64,000 nucleotides of DNA from NCBI RefSeq assembly GCF_019711435.1, contig NZ_JAIGNK010000002.1, positions 638,841 through 702,840 of the forward strand, read 5' to 3'. A program made the position numbers and the translations under genes. Below the pieces are notes generated by a model that worked only from the letters and a program-made list of their open reading frames with translations, was not told the origin of the DNA and ran no database searches. The stretch is from Qipengyuania polymorpha. GTDB taxonomy: Bacteria > Pseudomonadota > Alphaproteobacteria > Sphingomonadales > Sphingomonadaceae. Below are positions 53,409 through 61,669 of the stretch, in pieces (the first letter of the stretch is position 1; every line of letters starts with the position of its first letter).

Positions 53409-53917
53409 TCGCGCACATTCTCGACGAGGCTGTCGTCGAGCTTCTCGCCGTGCAGGACAGATACGTCTCCGGTTGTCTCCAGTACCACGGCGCGAACCTC
53501 CGATAGCGAAAGCACATTGGCCTCGCGCAGCTTGGCCATCACATCGCTGCGCGCGACGCGGGTCGATTTGAGCGCATCTTCGCAAAACTCGCCTTCGCGC
53601 ATGAGAAAAATCGGTTCGTTCTGGATCGCGGTCTCGAAGGTATCCGAATCCTTGCGCGCGCGGGCGACGAGCCACTGGAAGAGGAACAGGCCCGCCATGG
53701 CTGCGATGCACTGGCCGAAGACGGTCCACTTGTCCGCAGTGACCGCAGCGGCGAGGACCGAACCCAGCGCCACCGTCATCACGAAGTCGAAATTGGTCAT
53801 CTTGGAGAGCGAGCGCAGGCCCACGATGCGAATGAGCAGCGTCACCCAGGCGAGACCGATGGCCGAGAGGATGAAGCCGCGCGCCGCGATGTCGAGAAGG
53901 GTATTGTCGAAGAACAT
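53405..53917 (-). CDS. DUF421 (YetF/YcaP-like) membrane protein
   Basis: A 170-residue protein with three N-terminal membrane helices (about 10-90) and a cytoplasmic DUF421 domain. RIVGLRSLSKMTNFDFVMTVALGS (split, about 31-54) and a C-terminal region with EGEFCEDALKSTRVARSDVMAKLRE are typical. The family's role is unknown, although relatives affect spores or membranes in Bacillus. The ATG at 53917 fits a full-length protein. Confidence 0.86.
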   Translation of the reverse strand: MFFDNTLLDIAARGFILSAIGLAWVTLLIRIVGLRSLSKMTNFDFVMTVALGSVLAAAVTADKWTVFGQCIAAMAGLFLFQWLVARARKDSDTFETAIQNEPIFLMREGEFCEDALKSTRVARSDVMAKLREANVLSLSEVRAVVLETTGDVSVLHGEKLDDSLVENVRD

Positions 53918-53949
53918 GCCCCTTTAACGGGCACTTGCGGCAATCGGTC

Positions 53950-54939
53950 CTAGCCCGAACAACTCGCCCCCCCAAGCACGCAAAACCGCGCGCAATGCGG
54001 GTGGTTCAGCGGAACATCGCGCGATGCTTCGGCCAGTGTCGCGCCAAGGTCGAAGCCTGCATCGTAAGGTATGAGCGTGCAGGCAACGACGCGCGGGACT
54101 GGTTCGCCCTTGCGGTGCACGACCATGCGGCTGGTGTTGCACATGACATCCGCCGGGGTCTTGCCGAGGATACCCCAGCAGGCGGTGGTGATCTCGGCAA
54201 TGTCCCTGTCCGCGTCCATCTCGGGAAAGAGCACGAGCCGCGCGGGGTTGTGCGCATCGGCGGCAATGCCTTCGCGTGCGAACAGCGAGGCGTAGCCTTC
54301 CCGCGCCTGCACTTCCCCCTCCTCGGGGAGGAGCCGCCCGGCAACGGCAATCGAAAACCCGTTTCCCGCCAGCCAGCGCAGGCCTTCCATGGCCGGCTCC
54401 CAGCTTCGCGCACCACGCTCGGCCTCGTGGACTGCCTGCGTGTGGTGGTCGAGGCTGACGCGCAGGGTGAGCTTGTCGCCGAACTTCTCGCGCAGGTCCA
54501 GCAGCGCTGCCTCGTGCCGCCGCATCGGCTTCATCGCATTGGTCAGCACCAGCGCTTCGAACCCGCGCACGAGCGTATCCTCGAGCATCGCCAGCATGTC
54601 GGGGTTCATGAAGGGCTCGCCGCCGGTGAAGCCCACTTCGCGCGTGCCCGTCGCTTCCGCCTCGTCGAGGAAACGCTCGGCATGATCTGCCGAGAGATAG
54701 AGCAGCGCATCATTGGTCGGGCTGCTCTCGATATAGCAGGTCGCACAGGCGAGATTGCACAGCGTGCCCGTGTTGAGCCAGAGCGTGTCGAGCTTGGCCA
54801 GCGGCACACTTGCGCGCGCCTCGCCCTTGGCGGTGACCAGCGGATCGCTGAACTTCTCGCGCGGGAGCGGCGCGGCCTCGACCGCGAAGGGTGACGGCTC
54901 GGCAGGCGCATTGCGAGACTTGGTGCGCGCCTCGCTCAT
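53950..54939 (-). CDS. radical SAM protein
   Basis: A 329-residue radical SAM enzyme. The [4Fe-4S] motif is CNLACATC (Cys61, Cys65, Cys68), and the SAM-binding GGEP motif is in GFTGGEPFMNP. The C-terminus is Cys-rich (CARFCVLGGASCS, plus CNTS and CTLI), suggesting an auxiliary cluster. It resembles MoaA/ArsS-like enzymes but I cannot assign a product. The ATG at 54939 overlaps the 3' end of the disulfide oxidoreductase gene by 4 nt, so the two are coupled. Confidence 0.85.
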   Translation of the reverse strand: MSEARTKSRNAPAEPSPFAVEAAPLPREKFSDPLVTAKGEARASVPLAKLDTLWLNTGTLCNLACATCYIESSPTNDALLYLSADHAERFLDEAEATGTREVGFTGGEPFMNPDMLAMLEDTLVRGFEALVLTNAMKPMRRHEAALLDLREKFGDKLTLRVSLDHHTQAVHEAERGARSWEPAMEGLRWLAGNGFSIAVAGRLLPEEGEVQAREGYASLFAREGIAADAHNPARLVLFPEMDADRDIAEITTACWGILGKTPADVMCNTSRMVVHRKGEPVPRVVACTLIPYDAGFDLGATLAEASRDVPLNHPHCARFCVLGGASCSG

Positions 54940-56351
54940 GCGAGCTTCCGACGCAATTTGGCGAGCGTCTGCGCCCACCATTTGGGGACCTTGCCGAAGA
55001 CCGTCGGCTCCCATGCGCTGAAGGCGGCGGCCTTCGAAATCTCGCTGCGGGTCGGGTAAGCGATGATGGCCGAACCCAGCGCAAAAGTGCTGCTCTTGCC
55101 GGTAATCGCCTGCGCGAAGGGTAGCAGCAATTCGCCCGCATTCTTGCCCACGATGCTCGCGCCGAGCACTTTCTTGCCCTTTAGCACCAGCTTGAGATGC
55201 CCCTTGTCCGCCCCTTCCGCCAGCGCGCGTTCGTTGTCGTGGAAGGTCTCTTTGACCACCGTGACCTTGTCGCCATGCCTCTCGCGCGCTTCTGCTTCGG
55301 TCATCCCGATTTGCGCGACTTCGGGGTCGGTATAGGTGCACCATGGCAGCGCCGACCAGTCGACCTTAGCGGGCAGGCCGAGCGTGATTTCGAGCGCGAC
55401 ATTCGAGCCTTCATAGCCCGAGACATGCGTCAGCCGAGGCCCGTCGCGGCAATCGCCGATGGCGTAGATGCCCTTCACCGATGTGCGGCGGCGGTCGTCG
55501 ACCTTGATGCCGTTCCTGTCCATCTCGACCCCGATTTCCTCTAGGCCGAAGCCTGTGCAATTGGCCTTGCGTCCGGTAGCGATGAGAAGGTGCGAGCCTT
55601 CGATGGTCTCCTCCGGGGTGTGGAGCCGGATGGCACCCGCCTCGCCCTCGACACTTTTCGCGAGGCCTTTCACGAAGCGCACGCCTTCGTCTTCCAGCGT
55701 TTCGCGCACCACTGCCACGCTGTCGGGGTCGTCGCGGCCCATAAGCTCGCCCGGCTCGACCACCGTCACCGCGCTGCCGAGGCGGCGGAAGGCCTGCGCC
55801 ATTTCCATCCCAATGACCCCGCCGCCGACGATGACGAGATGCTGCGGCAGTTCGTCGATGTCGAACAGGTTTTCGTTGGTGAGGTAAGGCACATCGGCCA
55901 GCCCCTCGATAGGCGGCAGGGCGGCCTTCGAGCCGGTCGCGATGACGATGCGCGGCGCGGTCAGCGTGCGCCATGCGACCTCGACCGATTGAGGCCCCGT
56001 GACCTGCGCCCAGTCGCGGAAGACCTCGCAGCCCATCTCCTCGAACCGTTCCTCGCTGTCATGCGGGGCGATGGCCGCGATGGCATCGTGGATGTGCTTG
56101 TGCACGCCGGCCCATTCGACCTTGGGCGGCTCGAGGGTGATGCCATAGCGTGTTGCTTCGTTCGCCTCGGCCGCGCGCTTGGCCGCGGCAATCAGCGCCT
56201 TCGACGGCACGCAACCATCGTTCAGGCATTCGCCCCCCATCTTGCGCGCTTCGATGAGCGCAACCTTCAGCCCGAACAGCGCACAGCCGCCCGCTGCGGT
56301 GAGGCCGGCAGCCCCGCCGCCTATCACGATAACGTCATGGGTGAATTTCAT
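54936..56351 (-). CDS. FAD-dependent pyridine nucleotide-disulfide oxidoreductase
   Basis: A 471-residue flavoprotein of the mercuric reductase/dihydrolipoamide dehydrogenase class. It has an FAD-binding GGGAAG (11-16), redox-active disulfide Cys42/Cys47 (GGECLNDGCVPSK), an NAD(P)-binding GGGVIG, and a second FAD motif GIYAIGDC. In classic members, the C-terminal motif HxHPT supplies a catalytic His. Here it reads IIAYPTRSEIS, so that His is replaced, and a standard lipoamide dehydrogenase role is doubtful. Overlapped by the radical SAM gene downstream. Confidence 0.88.
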   Translation of the reverse strand: MKFTHDVIVIGGGAAGLTAAGGCALFGLKVALIEARKMGGECLNDGCVPSKALIAAAKRAAEANEATRYGITLEPPKVEWAGVHKHIHDAIAAIAPHDSEERFEEMGCEVFRDWAQVTGPQSVEVAWRTLTAPRIVIATGSKAALPPIEGLADVPYLTNENLFDIDELPQHLVIVGGGVIGMEMAQAFRRLGSAVTVVEPGELMGRDDPDSVAVVRETLEDEGVRFVKGLAKSVEGEAGAIRLHTPEETIEGSHLLIATGRKANCTGFGLEEIGVEMDRNGIKVDDRRRTSVKGIYAIGDCRDGPRLTHVSGYEGSNVALEITLGLPAKVDWSALPWCTYTDPEVAQIGMTEAEARERHGDKVTVVKETFHDNERALAEGADKGHLKLVLKGKKVLGASIVGKNAGELLLPFAQAITGKSSTFALGSAIIAYPTRSEISKAAAFSAWEPTVFGKVPKWWAQTLAKLRRKLA

Positions 56352-56458
56352 TGCTTGCCCCGTAACCGAATTTGCTGGAGATGCGAAGCAAGTCGCAGCC
56401 TTTCCCTTCCCCTTCGCTTGCAGGGATCTCCCGGTTACATGGCACTGGCACTCGCATC

Positions 56459-57472
56459 TTGAGGATTCTCGTCACCGGAGCCGCCGGCCTTCTGGGCGGC
56501 GAAGTCTGCGCCCGGCTGCTGGCGGAAGGGCACGAGGTCACCGGTCTCGTCCACCGCAACCCTGATGTGCGCGCCAACAATGGCGATGCCGTCGCTATCC
56601 CGACCATCGCCGGCGATGTGTCGCAGCCGATGCTGGGCTGGGACGAGGCGCGCTTTGCCGAAGTCGCAGCCGCGCACGACCTGCTCGTCCACTGCGCTGC
56701 CACGGTCCGCTTCGACCTGGCCGAAGAAGACTACCGCGCGGTCAATGTCGGCGGCGTGGCGCATGCGCTGGCGCTGGCGGAGGCGGGAGGCATGGATTTC
56801 CTGCATGTCTCGACTGCCTATGTCTGCGGCGACACCAGCGGCATCATCCGCGAAGACGAACCGCTGCCGGAAAGCGGCTTCGCCAACGGCTACGAGGCTA
56901 GCAAGGCAGCAGGCGAACGCCTCGTACGCGCCAGCAATTTGCGCTGGGCCATCGCGCGTCCCTCCATCGTCGTGGGCGAATACGAAAGCGGCACCATCCG
57001 CCAGTTCGACACGACCTATGCCGCGTTCAAGCTGATCGCGGAAGGCCGGGTGCGGCACATGCCCGCGAGGGAAGACGGGACGCTCGACTTCGTGCCCATC
57101 GACCATGTTGCGGGCGGCATCGCCGTGCTGGCGAACCGGATGGACGATGCGGCAGGCGGGACCTTCCACCTCGTCTCCGGCCAGCCGCTGCCCGTGGCGC
57201 AATTCGCACAAGCCATCGGCAGCTATCCGAATTTCCACGAGCCAGATTTTGTCGCGCCCGAAGGCTTCGACCCCGCCGCCCTACCCGCGCTCGAGCGCCG
57301 CCTCTACCGGCGTGTCGCAGGCCTCTATGCGAGCTATTTCCAGCGCGACCCGCATTTCTCGGACAGCGAATTCCGCGCACTGGCCGGGCGCGGCTGCCCG
57401 CCGACGGGGGAGCCCTATATCCGCCGTCTCATCGACTATTGCATCGAGGCGGGTTTCCTGCCCGAAGCCTAG
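56459..57472 (+). CDS. NAD(P)-dependent SDR-family protein (epimerase/reductase-like)
   Basis: A 337-residue Rossmann protein of the extended SDR class. It has the dinucleotide-binding ILVTGAAGLLGGEV at the N-terminus, LHVSTAYVCGDTSGI with catalytic Ser/Thr, and the YxxxK pair in NGYEASKAAGER. The layout resembles thioester-reductase-like or sugar-epimerase proteins. I start at TTG 56459, which gives the family N-terminus. An ATG at 56372 would add 29 unrelated residues and leave only 20 nt to the divergent gene. Confidence 0.78.
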   Translation: MRILVTGAAGLLGGEVCARLLAEGHEVTGLVHRNPDVRANNGDAVAIPTIAGDVSQPMLGWDEARFAEVAAAHDLLVHCAATVRFDLAEEDYRAVNVGGVAHALALAEAGGMDFLHVSTAYVCGDTSGIIREDEPLPESGFANGYEASKAAGERLVRASNLRWAIARPSIVVGEYESGTIRQFDTTYAAFKLIAEGRVRHMPAREDGTLDFVPIDHVAGGIAVLANRMDDAAGGTFHLVSGQPLPVAQFAQAIGSYPNFHEPDFVAPEGFDPAALPALERRLYRRVAGLYASYFQRDPHFSDSEFRALAGRGCPPTGEPYIRRLIDYCIEAGFLPEA

Positions 57473-58191
57473 CGCACGTCGGGATAGTGCTGCCCCATGC
57501 GGCTGCGCAGACCGAAGGCCCATAGCATGCCGACCTTGAAGTAAATCCAGTTCGCCTTGAGCGGCCCCCATGCGGCGATGCGCCTGTCCGAGGTGTAGAC
57601 CCTGCGCGGCACTATCTTCACCTTGCCGAGCCGCGCGAATTTCACGCACAAATCCGCCTCTTCCATCACCGCATCGCCCGGCGTGCAGCCGCCGATCTTA
57701 AGGAAATCGGCGCGGCGGAAGAACATTGCGTGGTCGCCGAACAGCAACCGCACGCCGCGCACGAAGAGATGCGGACGCGTGATGAGCGGCGCGTACCAGG
57801 TCTTGGCCCAGTTATGCAGCGTCGTGCCCCAGCGGGTTTTTTCGGGCCCGCGAATTACGGGAGTGAAGCTGGCAAGCGCAATGCGCGGATCGGCCAGTGT
57901 CTCCTCGATGACCTGCACCATGTCGGAAGGCGGAAGCGTATCGGCATGGACCACGCAGACAAGCCCGCCTTGCGCCTGCTCGACGCCGAAATTGATCTGC
58001 CGCGCCCTACCCTTCTCGCATTGCAGCAAGCGCCATCCCGCAGTTTCAGCGATGGCAACAGACGCATCGCTGCTGCCCCCATCGACCAGCAGGATTTCTT
58101 CCGGCGCCGGGTCGAGTTTCGTCAATGCATCGACCAGTTCCGGCAGGGCCTTTTCCTCGTCCAGAACCGGCACGAGCAGCGTGACGCTCAT
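57469..58191 (-). CDS. TIGR04283-type family 2 glycosyltransferase
   Basis: A 240-residue GT-A glycosyltransferase. It has the nucleotide-sugar strand LLVPVLDEEKALPELV, VDGGSSDAS (about 37-45), VVHADTLPP as the DxD-like site (about 80-88) and GDHAMFFRRADF late in the protein. TIGR04283 members are often found with arsenosugar-type clusters, but also in many genomes lacking arsenic genes. Its ATG overlaps the upstream TIGR04282 stop by 4 nt. Confidence 0.82.
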   Translation of the reverse strand: MSVTLLVPVLDEEKALPELVDALTKLDPAPEEILLVDGGSSDASVAIAETAGWRLLQCEKGRARQINFGVEQAQGGLVCVVHADTLPPSDMVQVIEETLADPRIALASFTPVIRGPEKTRWGTTLHNWAKTWYAPLITRPHLFVRGVRLLFGDHAMFFRRADFLKIGGCTPGDAVMEEADLCVKFARLGKVKIVPRRVYTSDRRIAAWGPLKANWIYFKVGMLWAFGLRSRMGQHYPDVR

Positions 58192-58763
58192 TCGAATTCG
58201 GGCCACTGCGCGAGGTCTTCCGCCGTATCGATATCGGCGAGTTCGGGCAGCACTGCGGGTCCCATCCCGCGCTCGACCAAACGCTTGAGTGTCTCGGGAA
58301 GGACGCTCGGCGTGCTCCACTCCATTTCGTCGAACAGGAAAGGAACCGGTTCGCTGAACCCGATGAGGTAATATCCCCCGTCGTTTGCCGGGCCCAGCAC
58401 TACACGCCGGTCTTCCAGCGCGCCCGCAGCGGCCTGCAGAAGCGGCGCGGTCACGCCGGGACAATCGCTGCCAATGAGCAATGCCGGAGCCTCCACCCGA
58501 GCCATCTTCGCGCCGAGGTCGCCATCGCCCTGGTCGACCACCTCGACATCCGCGCCGAACAGTTCGTGAAATGCCGCAATCTCCCCGCCCGTTACGCGAA
58601 GCTCGAACTCCAGCCCGCTCTCGCGCGCCACTTCGACCGTCTGCGCCAAGAGCCGCGCATAAAGCCGCGCAGCCCCTTCCTCGCCCAAGGCGGGAATGAG
58701 TCGCGTCTTCACCTTGCCGGGCACAGGCAGGCGAGCGAAAATCGAAAGCTTGGGGGATACCAT
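58188..58763 (-). CDS. TIGR04282-type glycosyltransferase-like protein
   Basis: A 191-residue GT-A-like protein. It has the N-terminal FARLPVPGKVKTRLIPALG (about 9-27), IGSDCPGVTAPLL (about 97-109) and GPANDGGYYLIGF (about 123-135), all typical of the TIGR04282 family that pairs with TIGR04283. It is the first gene of the two-gene glycosyltransferase unit. Beyond it lies the displaced tRNA-Lys fragment that marks the island edge. Confidence 0.82.
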   Translation of the reverse strand: MVSPKLSIFARLPVPGKVKTRLIPALGEEGAARLYARLLAQTVEVARESGLEFELRVTGGEIAAFHELFGADVEVVDQGDGDLGAKMARVEAPALLIGSDCPGVTAPLLQAAAGALEDRRVVLGPANDGGYYLIGFSEPVPFLFDEMEWSTPSVLPETLKRLVERGMGPAVLPELADIDTAEDLAQWPEFE

Positions 58764-58819
58764 CGCCGACCACGATAACGTGCTGGCTGCGCAGGGAAAG
58801 GGCGATGGAGGAAAATTCG

Positions 58820-58864
58820 TGGTGAGCCGTGCTGGGTTCGAACCAGCGACCTACTGATTAAAAG
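58820..58864 (-). other. displaced 3' half of tRNA-Lys(TTT); probable att site of an integrated island
   Basis: On the minus strand this 45-nt segment runs from the TTT anticodon loop through the 3' anticodon strand, variable loop and a complete T-arm (GCTGG-TTCGAAC-CCAGC) to the acceptor 3' strand and CCA. No 5' half is present to its right. This is what remains when an integrase-borne element inserts in a tRNA gene and supplies a new 3' half at its other end. The CCA side faces normal chromosomal genes, so the island should extend rightward. Confidence 0.8.
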
Positions 58865-58912
58865 ACATTTTCTGAGATGCTGAAACCCTTAGGAGTCCGC
58901 CATTCTCTGAAA

Positions 58913-58936
58913 ATTTTGGAATACATTTTGGAATAC
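58913..58936 (+). repeat. perfect 12-bp tandem repeat beside the att fragment
   Basis: ATTTTGGAATAC occurs twice with no gap (58913-58924 and 58925-58936), 48 nt inside the island from the tRNA fragment. Short direct repeats at this distance are typical arm-type binding sites for tyrosine integrases or excisionases. The function is inferred. Confidence 0.6.
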
Positions 58937-58977
58937 TACCACCATTGTGCAGGATACCGCGCTAGCCCCGTTTGCAA

Positions 58978-59487
58978 CTAATAGAAGCTAACGTTGTCCA
59001 GATCGATTAATCCGAATTCGTCAGGATCGCGAAAACCGTCGCTTATCATTTCCTCCCGCACTTCCTGACGGCTTCTAGTGTAGGTCATGTAAGCTTCTCT
59101 CTCACAATCCTGCATCGCGATAGACCCCTCCAATGTGTCTGGATCAAATCTTCTCTGACATGCTTGTTCAGCGCTGAGTCGCAGCCGTCGTGCAGTCAAG
59201 ATGCGGTCTTTGAATTCGCGTTCGGCAATTTCTCTATCGGCTTGTGACTGGGCTTCTCGCGCCTCCCTTTCAATGCGCTGTCGCTCTGCCTCTTCTGGGT
59301 TATCACGCTCCCATACCGCACGTTTATAGCTTTCGTAGCACGCTGATACTTTTCGGACCCCAGCCTTCTTATCCGTCTCAGCTAGATCGACGGCTTCATC
59401 GCCGCATCGATCATGCTCTTCCGTTAGCGGATCGCCGCAAGAAGCGCACAATAGTAAAGGAAGAACTAGAAAGGATCGCAAAAGCAT
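58978..59487 (-). CDS. hypothetical lipoprotein (island)
   Basis: A 169-residue protein with a lipoprotein signal (FLVLPLLLCASC). The mature part has charged helical stretches, Glu/Arg/Gln-rich at about 65-100, and several cysteines (in HDRCGDE, VSACYES, EQACQRR and MQDCERE) that could form disulfides. I recognise no family. Codon use and base composition are more A+T-rich than in the chromosomal genes to the left. The ATG at 59487 places the signal correctly. Confidence 0.6.
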   Translation of the reverse strand: MLLRSFLVLPLLLCASCGDPLTEEHDRCGDEAVDLAETDKKAGVRKVSACYESYKRAVWERDNPEEAERQRIEREAREAQSQADREIAEREFKDRILTARRLRLSAEQACQRRFDPDTLEGSIAMQDCEREAYMTYTRSRQEVREEMISDGFRDPDEFGLIDLDNVSFY

Positions 59488-59598
59488 GACGCTGTTCTGA
59501 CAGCAAATTAAGCTTCGACAATCAATGTGCGTGACTCTTGCCAAATCAGCGCTTGGAGCCTTACTGCCTGTCAGCAAATTTTCTATGGGGGCAATACG

Positions 59599-60252
59599 AT
59601 GACAGATGATGCACCTGCGAAAGCAGGTATGGGCAGCGGCAAGATGGCGCTTTGGGGCGTCGGCATATTTTTCGGCCTCGCATTCCTTGGCGCGCTTATG
59701 GAAGGGCCTGAGGACGATGCGTCGGCTAATACCCTAGCATCAATGGAAGCTGACGCGATGTTGGAAGCAGAGGCAGATGCAATTGAGGCGTCAGCAAACG
59801 AGGCGGCAGCGGCTGTATCGGAACCTGAACCTCGCAGCGATTGGTCGGTGAGTGAGCAAAAAGACGAGTTGCGTGGCACGACTGATCGCTTCGCAGAAGT
59901 GACTAGCAACAATTCTGTGCGCTTCGATTTCCCATATTGCTGTGATTCACGTCTGCGCATGACAGTGCGCAAAACCCAGCAGTATGGTGAGGATGTGATA
60001 TTCCAAATCAGCGACGGTCAAATTGTATGCCGCATTCGGGATTGCGCTGGCATGATTTCGATTGACGGAAAGCCTGAGCGGCTCAGCCTTAACCGTTCAG
60101 CCGATGGCGATTCCACAGTGGTCTTTGCACAATATCCTGCTGCGATAATCCGCAAACTCAAGTCGTCTGAAAAGGTCATCGTTGAGTTGCCATTTTATCG
60201 TGAGGGCAACCGCCAATTCAAATTCGACACGGCAGGCCTAGAGTGGGAATGA
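59599..60252 (+). CDS. hypothetical membrane-anchored protein (island)
   Basis: A 217-residue protein. It has one membrane helix at about 15-35 (ALWGVGIFFGLAFLGALM), an acidic Ala/Glu/Asp-rich linker (about 38-80), and a C-terminal soluble domain with paired cysteines (FPYCCDSRLR and CRIRDC). The C-terminal domain may be extracytoplasmic. No family recognised. The ATG at 59599 follows a GGGG run; the upstream in-frame region is not convincing. A strong hairpin follows the stop. Confidence 0.6.
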   Translation: MTDDAPAKAGMGSGKMALWGVGIFFGLAFLGALMEGPEDDASANTLASMEADAMLEAEADAIEASANEAAAAVSEPEPRSDWSVSEQKDELRGTTDRFAEVTSNNSVRFDFPYCCDSRLRMTVRKTQQYGEDVIFQISDGQIVCRIRDCAGMISIDGKPERLSLNRSADGDSTVVFAQYPAAIIRKLKSSEKVIVELPFYREGNRQFKFDTAGLEWE

Positions 60253-60258
60253 TCTGAT

Positions 60259-60284
60259 GGGCGCGCGGCTCCGGCCGCGCGCCC
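60259..60284. terminator. perfect GC hairpin after the island membrane-protein gene
   Basis: GGGCGCGCGGC pairs perfectly with GCCGCGCGCCC around the tetraloop TCCG, 6 nt after the stop at 60252. Only a short pyrimidine run (CTTCGG) follows, so termination may be weak or rho-assisted. Confidence 0.6.
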
Positions 60285-60389
60285 CTTCGGTCCTAAATAG
60301 GGGCATGGATTTGTTTGAAATCGCCACGCTTATTGTGCGCATCTGGCGCTGTGCTGAGCGGTTGGGGTTTAGGAGAACAGGCGGGTGGT

Positions 60390-60536
60390 ATGGGATGTAT
60401 GGCCGTCGTGGCCCTGCATGTGACGGATGAAATAAGAATTGGTGGTGGGCTTCGTATTTCTTCGAGATTATCGGCGCTGTTCTATCTGTTCTTCATGGGA
60501 GGGTTTTGGGCTGCCATATTTTTCGCACACTGCTAG
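60390..60536 (+). CDS. possible small membrane protein (island)
   Basis: A 48-residue frame with a C-terminal hydrophobic helix (LSALFYLFFMGGFWAAIFF). The ribosome site is poor. A second overlapping frame here also encodes hydrophobic stretches, so the coding frame is uncertain. Its stop lies about 10 nt before the next gene. Treat as tentative. Confidence 0.28.
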   Translation: MGCMAVVALHVTDEIRIGGGLRISSRLSALFYLFFMGGFWAAIFFAHC

Positions 60537-60545
60537 GGACACAGA

Positions 60546-60974
60546 ATGAGATATTTTTGGATCGCAGCCTTTGCAATCGCCGCACCTGTGTTCGCTCAGG
60601 ATAATGGTTCACTCGTTTATGAGCGTGAGCGATTGGTTCAAGCTTCCGATGCTGCACGCTATTACGTGTTCAAGCGGGTGGCTCCCAAATCAAACATCGA
60701 TGAAGTGATGTGGGGCAGGCTTAGCGAGGCCGAGCGAGCAAATTACACGCGCTTCGTCTTTTCGCTCCAAACGCTGCGCAAGATCGCCAATCATCCGCTA
60801 GACCCCAGCTTGGCGACTATCGTTGAAACCTTTGATGGCGAGAACGCCGTTGATGTTTTGGAACGGTTCGAAGCACGGTTTTATGAATTGAATGGTCGCT
60901 ACCCAATCGAATTCGTAGGTGTAGATGTGAACTCAGTCATTCTTCGCACTGATAGCGACATGACTATTAGATGA
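60546..60974 (+). CDS. hypothetical exported protein (island)
   Basis: A 142-residue protein with a signal peptide (MRYFWIAAFAIAAPVFAQ, cleavage after Ala17 or so). The mature protein is helical and charged, with a segment LSEAERANYTRFVFSLQTL and a C-terminal beta-like part. No cysteines or catalytic motif stand out, and I do not recognise the family. It probably acts in the periplasm. It is cotranscribable with the preceding small frame. Confidence 0.6.
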   Translation: MRYFWIAAFAIAAPVFAQDNGSLVYERERLVQASDAARYYVFKRVAPKSNIDEVMWGRLSEAERANYTRFVFSLQTLRKIANHPLDPSLATIVETFDGENAVDVLERFEARFYELNGRYPIEFVGVDVNSVILRTDSDMTIR

Positions 60975-61593
60975 TGCATGGACCACAGAGCTAGGGGTCT
61001 TGCCATTGGAATGGCTGGGCTGGCTCTAATGTTGCATAGCGTTATTTTCATGCGCCCAACTCAACGTCCAGCTTGCTGCTGATTTCATCAGCCAACTCTC
61101 TGCGCTTGTAGACGCGCTTGTCTGGGCGCTATGGTTTACGGTCATTTGCCATGACCGTATTTATCGAGGCCGCAGATTTGCGCGCTTCCGTGGCAACCGT
61201 TCTCAATCAGGAAATGCGTGTAATTTAACCCTCACATTTCCCACGATTCGCACAGTTAATTTCCAACAAATTACCTATAAACAGGCACATCAACGCGGCT
61301 CTGCGGGGTTGCGACGAGTCAACAAATTAATTTCAGATTTTTTACAGTTATCCCTCTTGCGCACGACTCAGTTCTGACTCTTAATAGAGCCAGTCCTTTC
61401 GCATCATGGCGGGGATAGGAGCGCGACATGGCACGTGCTGACAGGCTTTTGCGGCCCCTTCCAGAAGGGCCTCCCACCATTGTCGCGCTCCGCCCTTTAT
61501 CAAGCACAACACTTGCCAGATGGTAAGTGCAAATTTCGCAAATCGCAGTTCTGCGTGCGAACTTTTCCAGCCCCCCTTTGCCCAACCCAAGAA
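60975..61593. other. long non-coding or poorly coding stretch in the island
   Basis: No convincing protein gene. A 34-codon frame at 60978-61082 (MDHRARGLAIGMAGLALML start, one hydrophobic helix) is possible but unsupported. A 9-bp perfect hairpin (TACGGTCAT/ATGACCGTA, 61137-61159) followed by TTT may be a terminator. The rest is A+T-rich and holds only Arg/Ser-rich frames on both strands that look spurious. Confidence 0.5.
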
Positions 61594-61612
61594 TGTATCG
61601 CGTGGCGATACA
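61594..61612. promoter_or_regulatory. operator palindrome 1 of higBA
   Basis: TGTATCGC-GTG-GCGATACA is a perfect 8+3+8 palindrome, 58 nt upstream of higB. Such sites are normally bound by the antitoxin or the toxin-antitoxin complex for autorepression. Confidence 0.75.
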
Positions 61613-61621
61613 CTTTTTCCT

Positions 61622-61640
61622 TGTATCGCGGCGCGATACA
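61622..61640. promoter_or_regulatory. operator palindrome 2 of higBA
   Basis: TGTATCGC-GGC-GCGATACA has the same arms as operator 1 and a different 3-nt centre. The centres are 28 bp apart, nearly three helical turns, which suits cooperative binding of two HigA dimers on one DNA face. Confidence 0.75.
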
Positions 61641-61669
61641 TCCTATCGGTGCGTTGAAGGGAAAATGAC

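Noticed and set aside
60305..60427. A 41-codon frame beginning MDLFEIATLIVRIWR
   Set aside because: Short, without a ribosome site, and it overlaps another equally plausible small frame. Not enough support to call a gene.
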